Positions 58,319 through 64,000 of a stretch of 64,000 nt of DNA are shown here, piece after piece. Position numbers and translations under genes: made by a program. How positions within the stretch are numbered: the stretch's first letter is position 1; every line of letters begins with the position of its first letter. The notes beneath the pieces are model-generated. The model worked only from the letters and a program-made list of their open reading frames with translations. It did no database searches and was not told the DNA's origin. Source of the stretch: VYFG01 sp022827325 (GTDB lineage Bacteria; Pseudomonadota; Gammaproteobacteria; Arenicellales; Poriferihabitantaceae); NCBI GenBank assembly GCA_022827325.1, contig JAJDTE010000067.1, forward strand, positions 1 through 64,000, written 5' to 3'.

Positions 58319-59179
58319 TCAGCCGGGCGGCCGCACGAGACACCCCACCTTGGCGCCCAGACTCCTGGCCGTACGCATCTGCCGGTAGAGCCGCGAGAAA
58401 CCGTGAAGGAAGATCACGGCGGGATTGACAGTCTCCAGCGGCGGCAAGACGCCGTAGACCACCTTTTCGCGCTCTTCCTCGAACGTGCCGAACAGCCGGT
58501 CCCACACGATGAAGACGCCGCCGTAGTTCTTGTCCACGTACTGCGGGTTCGAGCCGTGGTGAACGCGGTGGTGCGAGGGCGTGTTCATCACCGCCTCGAC
58601 GGGCCGGGGCAACTTGCCGATTGCCTCGGTGTGAAGCAACGTCTGGTAGAGCTGCACGAAGGCCTCGGCGAAGAACACGACGAGGGGGTCGAAGCCCGCG
58701 ATCACCAGCGGGATATGGAAGGGCAGCGGGAACACACCGTCGAGCGGGCCGAAGCGGTAGGCCACCGAGATGTTGAAGAACGGCGATGAATGGTGGACCG
58801 TGTGGGTCGCCCACCCGATCCCCACCCGGTGCGTGAACCGGTGCTCCCAGTAGTAGGCGAGATCGGCCAGCACAACGCACAGCGCGATGGACCAGGCCGT
58901 GGTCGGGATGTCGAACACCCGCCAGTAATAGTGGACGTGGTAATAGGCAGCGATGTAGAACGTCGCGAGCAGTCCGTAGGCAATCAGCAGGAAGGCGATC
59001 AGCGTGGCGAAGTTGGCGAGGGTGTCGCCGATCAGGGTCCAGGTAAGCGTCTTCCTGAAGGCGTAGCGGACGAGTTCGAACAGCAGGAAGGCGCTCGCGG
59101 CGAGGAAGATCCACTCGTCGAGCAGAATCTCCCAGTCGTAGACCCGATTGACCGGGATGGGTCGGTCAAGAAAATCCAT
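58319..59179 (-). CDS. fatty acid hydroxylase / sterol desaturase family membrane protein
   Basis: A 286-residue integral membrane di-iron oxygenase. The three histidine boxes are present: HRFTH (113-117), HTVHH (126-130) and a later HHRVHHG; there are four or so membrane spans. The start ATG 59179 has GGAGGG at good spacing; an upstream ATG would add an unconserved stretch. Members hydroxylate or desaturate fatty acids, carotenoids or sterols; the substrate is unknown. Single gene, followed on the same strand by gabT after 227 bases. Confidence 0.88.
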   Translation of the reverse strand: MDFLDRPIPVNRVYDWEILLDEWIFLAASAFLLFELVRYAFRKTLTWTLIGDTLANFATLIAFLLIAYGLLATFYIAAYYHVHYYWRVFDIPTTAWSIALCVVLADLAYYWEHRFTHRVGIGWATHTVHHSSPFFNISVAYRFGPLDGVFPLPFHIPLVIAGFDPLVVFFAEAFVQLYQTLLHTEAIGKLPRPVEAVMNTPSHHRVHHGSNPQYVDKNYGGVFIVWDRLFGTFEEEREKVVYGVLPPLETVNPAVIFLHGFSRLYRQMRTARSLGAKVGCLVRPPG

Positions 59180-59494
59180 GGCCGTCCCTCCAGGTTCGGC
59201 AGAAAACGATGAGATAGGCTGACACCCCCAGAGCATGGCGAGCATCCACGGCAACCGGAGCGTCATCTCACGCCGAGTCGCATGGCCGATTCCGGTGGGC
59301 GGACAGTGCTGGTTCAGAAACTGATGAAAGTTGCAGCCCTGTCAACCAGCGGATATAAGCCCCAAAGGAAAAAATACAAGGTCATGAAACGATGCCGGAA
59401 TTGCCTTGTTCACGGGTGGGCTCAAGATGACCGTACCAGGATCACAGCCGTCACCGAAGTGCGCCATGCCCACACGAGTCCTTTCTCCATCCCG
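59180..59494. other. 315-base gap between the hydroxylase and lipocalin-like genes
   Basis: Both flanking genes are on the minus strand, so this space should hold the end of one operon and the promoter of the hydroxylase gene. A perfect TTGACA is present on the minus strand at 59340-59345 but no good -10 lies 16-18 bases from it. Small open frames on the plus strand have no ribosome site or recognisable content. Confidence 0.4.
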
Positions 59495-60691
59495 CTAGTA
59501 ACCTGTGAGTTCCATGTAACCCCAACCGGATACCGGCGCACCGTTCCAGGTTCCGTCTACATTCACCAGTCCCTCGTAATAGCGAAAGGCCATGTCCATC
59601 ACCTGGTCGTCAATTGCCGGCGTGACGGTGAGTGCCCAGGGGACTTCCGGGGAGTCTGCCCGCAGACGCCAGGCGACGGGATACGTGGTTTCATGGCCAG
59701 GGGCGGTCCAGTACCCGGTGGGTTCAAGGCTGATACCGCCGGGGTCCAGTGAGGTTTTTCGATTCGCCGGGTCAAGCAGCGCGGCGGACAGGTACGGAGG
59801 ATTGCCTGCCTCCCTGACCTGGAAAATCACCAGCCTGTACCCGTTGTCGAGATTGAGGGAGAACCAGTCCCATCCGCTTTGCCCGGGTGCCAGTACCGCG
59901 CTGGACCATTCCCTGTCCATCCAGGTCTGTCCCCGGACGGAAAAGATCTCCTCCCCGAGGCGCACCGTTCCCCGGGTCGACAGACCGGGCATGGAATAGT
60001 AGTAGCTGGCGGCCCGTTCGTCCGCGGTTTTGACGCTGTATCCACGATCGCCCTGCAGCACGGGCGGCAGTGCGGCCTCCACGACGAGGTCCAGCGCCAG
60101 TTCACCGGTCCCGGCAGTCAACCGGGCGGTAAAGCAGCCATCACAGGCTTCATTCCTGCCGGTCGCCCTTGCCGACCAGCCGTTGACCCAGATGGCGAGC
60201 GGCGCCGCCTCGGCCCCGGCGAGTCCCAGCGCCCCGCGGGCGAAGTCTTCCCGGGCGGTGAAGCGTTCTCCATCCACGTCCGTCAGCGCCAGGTGCGCCA
60301 TCCATGACTGGTCCGAAGACCAGGCGGAATCGGGCCGGACGCCGGCGCCCCCCGTACGGAAGCGAAAGAATGTGAGCTGATAGCCGAACACCCTGCCCGC
60401 GGGACTCTCCAGCCGGCCCGTGAAATACCACCATTCCTGGCGGAAATCGGGGTGGGGACCGTGGTCCCGGGGAAACTCGATGGCGTAACCCGGAACCACC
60501 GGCCTGAACTGCTCCTCTGCCGGCATGGACAGAAAGGCGATAAGATCCTCCCGGGACCGGGATTCGTCCTCGGACCCGGTTTCCGCACCACGGAACAATA
60601 CGGTCAGCAGTCCGGCCAGGGCCAGCATGACCGCTATGACCGCCCACCGAAGGACGCGGCCTGCCGTGAAATGCGCGTACTCAGTCTTCAC
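59495..60691 (-). CDS. AttH/CrtC-type lipocalin-like secreted hydrolase family protein
   Basis: A 398-residue protein anchored by an N-terminal hydrophobic segment (VLRWAVIAVMLALAGLLTVL). The body is the two-lobed lipocalin-like fold of the AttH/CrtC family: FPRDHGPHPDFRQEWWYFTG, GYQLTFFRFR, MAHLALTDVDG, YYYSMPGLSTRGTV, GQTWMDREWSSAVL and GWDWFSLNLDNGYRL. CrtC members hydrate carotenoids; AttH members accompany AttEFG-like ABC systems. The GTG at 60691 with GGAGG upstream is preferred; a GTG at 60715 is possible. It overlaps the permease gene by 11 bases and is the third gene of the operon. Confidence 0.87.
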   Translation of the reverse strand: MKTEYAHFTAGRVLRWAVIAVMLALAGLLTVLFRGAETGSEDESRSREDLIAFLSMPAEEQFRPVVPGYAIEFPRDHGPHPDFRQEWWYFTGRLESPAGRVFGYQLTFFRFRTGGAGVRPDSAWSSDQSWMAHLALTDVDGERFTAREDFARGALGLAGAEAAPLAIWVNGWSARATGRNEACDGCFTARLTAGTGELALDLVVEAALPPVLQGDRGYSVKTADERAASYYYSMPGLSTRGTVRLGEEIFSVRGQTWMDREWSSAVLAPGQSGWDWFSLNLDNGYRLVIFQVREAGNPPYLSAALLDPANRKTSLDPGGISLEPTGYWTAPGHETTYPVAWRLRADSPEVPWALTVTPAIDDQVMDMAFRYYEGLVNVDGTWNGAPVSGWGYMELTGY

Positions 60692-63176
60692 GAAGCCTCC
60701 GGATCTCCTCTCCACCCCGGAAGCGCCATGCCGGGTAGACCGCTGCCGCCAGGGCGGCCGCCACCGACAGCGCCACCGCCTGCCATGCCAGGTTCCAGTT
60801 CACCAGGCTTTCCATGGACCAGCCGAAGGACCGCACATTGATGACCCGGATGAGGATCAGGGACAACAGCATTCCCAGGGGCACGGCCACCAGCCCCGCA
60901 GCCAGACCGGCAAGCCCGGACTCCAGAACCAGCAGGCCCCCGATCTGCCGCCGGCTGAAACCGATCGCCGACAGCATGGCGAACTCCCGCCGGCGTTCCA
61001 GCAGCAATGCCATCAGCGCCGACAGAATCCCAATCACCGCTACGATCACCGCAAGCAGACGCAGTACCGCCGTGATCCGGAATGTATGGTCAAACACCGC
61101 GAGCGAGGTCTGCCGCAGGTCGCGGTTGGAACGGATGAACATTCCGTAGGGTGCGCCGGGACGGCTCTGGACGGTCCCGATCGTCTGCGCCACATCGGCG
61201 CCGGGCGCCAGATACAGGGCGGCCGAGACCTGGCGGCGATCATCGAAGTACCGGTTCCAGGTACGCCGGTCCATGGTCACCAGGCCGTGTTCGCTGGAGT
61301 AGTCCCGGTACACCGCGGCAATGGAAAATCCGTGCATTCCACGATCCGTGGGCAACTCGACCCGGTCACCCGGGACAAGGCGCAGCCGGAGGGCCAGCGA
61401 TTCGGTGATCAGGACCTCGCCGTCCCTGTGGAACCGGCTCCAGAGATCCTGGTCCTGGCCGTCGATGATCCGGAAACCGTCGAATCCCTCCCTAGGCATG
61501 TCCACCGCGAATACGGTGAGGGGTCCGTGGTCGGTACCGAGGTCGACCCGGCGCCCGGTACTCAGGTAGCGCAGCTTCGGCAATCCGCGCAGTTCCGCGA
61601 GGAAATCTTCCGTCAGGGCAGAGTCCCCTTCCTGGCCGGTACTGAGGTATACGTCGGCGCGCAGGTAGTGGGCAAGCCAGTCTTCCACGGAGAAACGGAA
61701 ACTCTGGATCATCAGTTCAATGCCCAGGGTGGCGGAAACCGCCACCGACAGCGCCGCAACGGCCACGCCGGTCCGGTCCAGGTGGCGGCCGGCATTGCCG
61801 AGCGCCACCTTCGGCACCAGTTGCCAGTTTCCCGGCCGGAAGACGGCGCCCGCCCGGGAACCCTGGTGGAGCAGCCACGGCCCGAGCAGTGACAGGGCGC
61901 ATATCAGGAAGAACAGTCCGGCAAAGGGCAGGACCAGAGTATCCTCCGGCCAGAGAATCAGCATGGCCGCGAGGACCCCAAACCCCAGTGCCGACGGAAA
62001 CAGCCATGGCAGCAGGCGCTCAAGTCTCCGGGCTCCCGCCGTTTCGTGGAGCAGCACCACCGGCGCCTCCCGGGTGGCCGCCAGAATAGGTGCGAGCCCG
62101 GCAAGCACGCTGGCCGCCAGGCCCACCAGCAGGGCCTTGGCAGCCGTCCAGGCGGAAAGGACCGGTACCGGATTCCCGAGCTCGTGGTACAGGGCGTCGA
62201 TCGTGCCGCCCACCAGCACTGTCAGCACATCCGCCAGGACGCCGCCGAGCAGTATTCCGGAGACGGTGCCGAACGCCCCGATCAGCACCACTTCGGTCAG
62301 CAGCACCAGGGAGACCTGGCCGCCGGTGACGCCCATCGCGCCCAGCAATCCCAGTAACCGCCTGCGCCTGATCACCTGGAAGCTGACCGCACTGTAGACC
62401 AGGAACATGGCGACCACCAGGGCGAGCAGGCTGAGCGCGGTGAGGTTGATTCGAAACGCGCGGCTCATGTCCTGCCGGGCACCATGGTGGATGCCGAGAT
62501 CGATCAGCCTCGTATCGGCGGGCAGCAGGGCGCGCAGGACACTTTCTTCCCCCGGCCGAAGGCGCAGGTCCACGTGGCTGATGCGGCCCTGCATGGCAAG
62601 AAAATCCTGGGCCCAGGAAATGTCCGTCACCAGCAGCCTGGATTCCGATTCGCCGGGGATCGTGAGCGTGCCGGCCCATTGAAAGGCCTGCCTGCGGCTG
62701 CCATGCTCCAGCACCACGTAGTCGTCTTTCATCCCCGCCAGACCATCCGGCCCGAACAATGGCCAGGGGATTTCCGCCTCGCCTTCCGGACCGGGTTCGC
62801 CCGTGAACTGGTCAAGGTGAAAATTCCGCAGCCGGTAATCGCTCAGCGGGTCCACCCCCATCAGGGTCCAGCGTTCCCCGCTGCCCGCGATCGACACCCG
62901 GGCACTGATCACCGGCGCGGCAGCCTGGATACCCGCATCCACGCGCACGACGCGGTAGAGCGATTCATCCAGCGCCCGGGTACTTCCGGAGAGGCGGTGG
63001 GTGGCGGCCCCGTCCATGATCCGGCCTGCCCGGTGGAATTCCGCCATCGCCGAATCGTTGGCGATGTCGACGCCCACGACCACGGACACGCCCGCGGCCA
63101 CGCTGAGCACAGTCAGCACCAGCTGCCAGGGACTCCTCAGCAGGTCCCGGGCAAGCGCGAGTACTACCAGTCCCAT
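60681..63176 (-). CDS. FtsX-like ABC transporter permease, two-domain
   Basis: An 831-residue membrane protein with one N-terminal span, a large periplasmic MacB_PCD-like region, and two FtsX segments of three to four spans each (LSLLALVVAMFLVYSAVSFQ region, then RRREFAMLSAIGFSRRQIGG region). ATG 63176 opens the first span and follows the ATPase gene with a 13-base overlap. Family members (LolCE, MacB, YbbP, AttF/G) move lipids, lipoproteins or peptides from the inner membrane outward rather than channel small solutes. Substrate unknown. Confidence 0.88.
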   Translation of the reverse strand: MGLVVLALARDLLRSPWQLVLTVLSVAAGVSVVVGVDIANDSAMAEFHRAGRIMDGAATHRLSGSTRALDESLYRVVRVDAGIQAAAPVISARVSIAGSGERWTLMGVDPLSDYRLRNFHLDQFTGEPGPEGEAEIPWPLFGPDGLAGMKDDYVVLEHGSRRQAFQWAGTLTIPGESESRLLVTDISWAQDFLAMQGRISHVDLRLRPGEESVLRALLPADTRLIDLGIHHGARQDMSRAFRINLTALSLLALVVAMFLVYSAVSFQVIRRRRLLGLLGAMGVTGGQVSLVLLTEVVLIGAFGTVSGILLGGVLADVLTVLVGGTIDALYHELGNPVPVLSAWTAAKALLVGLAASVLAGLAPILAATREAPVVLLHETAGARRLERLLPWLFPSALGFGVLAAMLILWPEDTLVLPFAGLFFLICALSLLGPWLLHQGSRAGAVFRPGNWQLVPKVALGNAGRHLDRTGVAVAALSVAVSATLGIELMIQSFRFSVEDWLAHYLRADVYLSTGQEGDSALTEDFLAELRGLPKLRYLSTGRRVDLGTDHGPLTVFAVDMPREGFDGFRIIDGQDQDLWSRFHRDGEVLITESLALRLRLVPGDRVELPTDRGMHGFSIAAVYRDYSSEHGLVTMDRRTWNRYFDDRRQVSAALYLAPGADVAQTIGTVQSRPGAPYGMFIRSNRDLRQTSLAVFDHTFRITAVLRLLAVIVAVIGILSALMALLLERRREFAMLSAIGFSRRQIGGLLVLESGLAGLAAGLVAVPLGMLLSLILIRVINVRSFGWSMESLVNWNLAWQAVALSVAAALAAAVYPAWRFRGGEEIRRLRED

Positions 63177-63850
63177 GGACCCAGCACACCGTCCGCGATG
63201 CGCAGCCGGCGCCCGGCCGCGGAGGCGGCCCGGCGGCTGTGGGTCGCCATCACGACGCAGGTCCCCTGTTCCGCAAGGCTGCCCAGCAATCCGATCACCG
63301 CCTCCCCCCGTTCCCGGTCGAGATTGCCCGTCGGCTCGTCCGCAAGGACCACGGGCGGCCCGTGCACTGCCGCACGCAGTACCGCCAGTCTCTGCTGCTC
63401 CCCACCGGACAGGGTTTCCGGATAGGCATTGCGCCGCTCCGCCAGGCCGAATTCCGAGAGCATGCTGTCGATTCGGTCCCCGGGCCCGTCGATACCGTTG
63501 AGAGCCAGCGGCAACTGCAGGTTCTCCGTCACCGTGAGCGTGGGCACCAGGTTGAAAAACTGGAACACCAGGCCGATGTATCGGCGCCGGTGACGGGTAC
63601 ACGCGTCACCGCCCAGCGCGGCGAGATCTTCGCCCGCCACACGGACGATCCCGGTGTCCGGGCGGTCCAGGCCGGCGAGGAGATTCAGCAGGGTGGATTT
63701 GCCGGAGCCGCTGGGCCCGCCGATCGCGACAAAATCGCCGGCTCGTGCGGTAAAATCCAGCGAAGTGAGGATCCGGCGGGTGCTGTCGCCCTCGCGGTAG
63801 GATTTGGCGACTCCCTGGAGATCGATCACCGCTTCGCTGTCTTTCGCCAT
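63164..63850 (-). CDS. LolD/MacB-type ABC transporter ATPase
   Basis: A 228-residue ATPase of the lipoprotein/MacB group. Walker A GPSGSGKST, Q-loop GLVFQFFNLVPTLTVTENLQ, signature LSGGEQQRLAV, Walker B VVLADEPTGNLD and switch H in VMATHSRRA are intact. ATG 63850 has AAAGG upstream (a GTG lies one codon before). It is the first gene of the three-gene operon with the FtsX permease and the AttH-like protein. Confidence 0.93.
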   Translation of the reverse strand: MAKDSEAVIDLQGVAKSYREGDSTRRILTSLDFTARAGDFVAIGGPSGSGKSTLLNLLAGLDRPDTGIVRVAGEDLAALGGDACTRHRRRYIGLVFQFFNLVPTLTVTENLQLPLALNGIDGPGDRIDSMLSEFGLAERRNAYPETLSGGEQQRLAVLRAAVHGPPVVLADEPTGNLDRERGEAVIGLLGSLAEQGTCVVMATHSRRAASAAGRRLRIADGVLGPWDW

Positions 63851-63853
63851 CAC

Positions 63854-64000
63854 TCTACCTTTTTCCCGCGATCACGAATTTCTGTTAATGGGTAAACCTT
63901 ATGTTTCCGCGAAGCAACACCCACGGATTACAGCAGGAAAACCGCGATCTCTCCTGAAAGAGCACCCGCAACACCGTCTTTCGCGGGGTGCCGGCATGCT
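63854..64000. other. 147-base end region upstream of the ABC operon
   Basis: Probable promoter region of the minus-strand operon. No clear -35/-10 pair and no gene were identified; the window ends here. Confidence 0.35.

Noticed and set aside
1..64000. CRISPR arrays, insertion sequences, prophage or integron features
   Set aside because: No regularly spaced direct repeats, transposase, integrase or phage structural genes were seen on either strand.

Overview
The window is a GC-rich (roughly 60-65% by eye) chromosomal segment that reads as a gammaproteobacterium. The evidence is the gene order (hemA-prfA-prmC diverging from a TPR lipoprotein, lolB, ispE, tRNA-Gln, prs, rplY, pth, ychF; rpsO-pnp; smpB next to ratA-rnfH and ssrA) together with aceK, dksA, glnK-amtB and a tmRNA tag ANDDNYALAA, which as I recall is also the Pseudomonas tag. 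I cannot place it below class with confidence; a Chromatiales-like or related marine/sulfur-type lineage is a guess. I see no insertion sequence, prophage, CRISPR array or rRNA operon; coding density is high throughout.

Layout. 1-2.3 kb: end of an Aap-type amino acid ABC transporter. 2.4-6.9 kb: AlkA-like glycosylase, an acetyltransferase, an OmpR-type two-component pair and an AI-2E-family exporter. 6.9-12.8 kb: short RodZ-like protein, pnp, rpsO, asd and a serine/alanine-glyoxylate-type aminotransferase. 13.1-16.5 kb: serA-like, serC and a DUF1015 gene. 16.6-27.4 kb: a housekeeping block of translation termination, haem, outer-membrane lipoprotein, isoprenoid, PRPP and translation genes with one tRNA-Gln. 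27.4-33.7 kb: a NorD/CbbO-like VWA protein, a CDF metal transporter and a CobT/CobS-like VWA-AAA+ pair. 33.8-35.6 kb: glnK-amtB behind a sigma-54 promoter with an NtrC box and closed by a strong terminator. 35.7-41.7 kb: hemH, dtd, aceK, dksA, rnfH, ratA, smpB and the tmRNA. 41.9-52.3 kb: a second ammonium transporter and then the most unusual part. 52.8-56.7 kb: the circularly permuted ATP-grasp / alpha-E / transglutaminase operon plus DUF3293. 56.8-64 kb: a GabT-like aminotransferase, a fatty acid hydroxylase-family membrane protein and an AttEFGH-like FtsX ABC operon with a secreted lipocalin-like protein.

The candidate undescribed system lies at 43.3-52.3 kb. A leftward five-gene operon with very tight junctions encodes an output-less two-TM sensor, a two-TM sensor-HAMP module fused to a 12-TM MFS transporter, an orphan periplasmic binding protein of the TrpX/ABC_sub_bind type, a two-TM sensor-HAMP-PP2C (SpoIIE/RsbU-type) phosphatase and an RsbW-like HATPase kinase. 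A STAS antagonist (RsbV-like) and a PLP decarboxylase sit just beyond its end on the other strand. I read this as an extracytoplasmic ligand-sensing partner-switching system in which a sensor is physically joined to a transporter; neither a sigma factor nor ABC permease/ATPase subunits are present in the neighbourhood, so its output is unknown. All functional statements come from motif reading and family knowledge; no database search was run.
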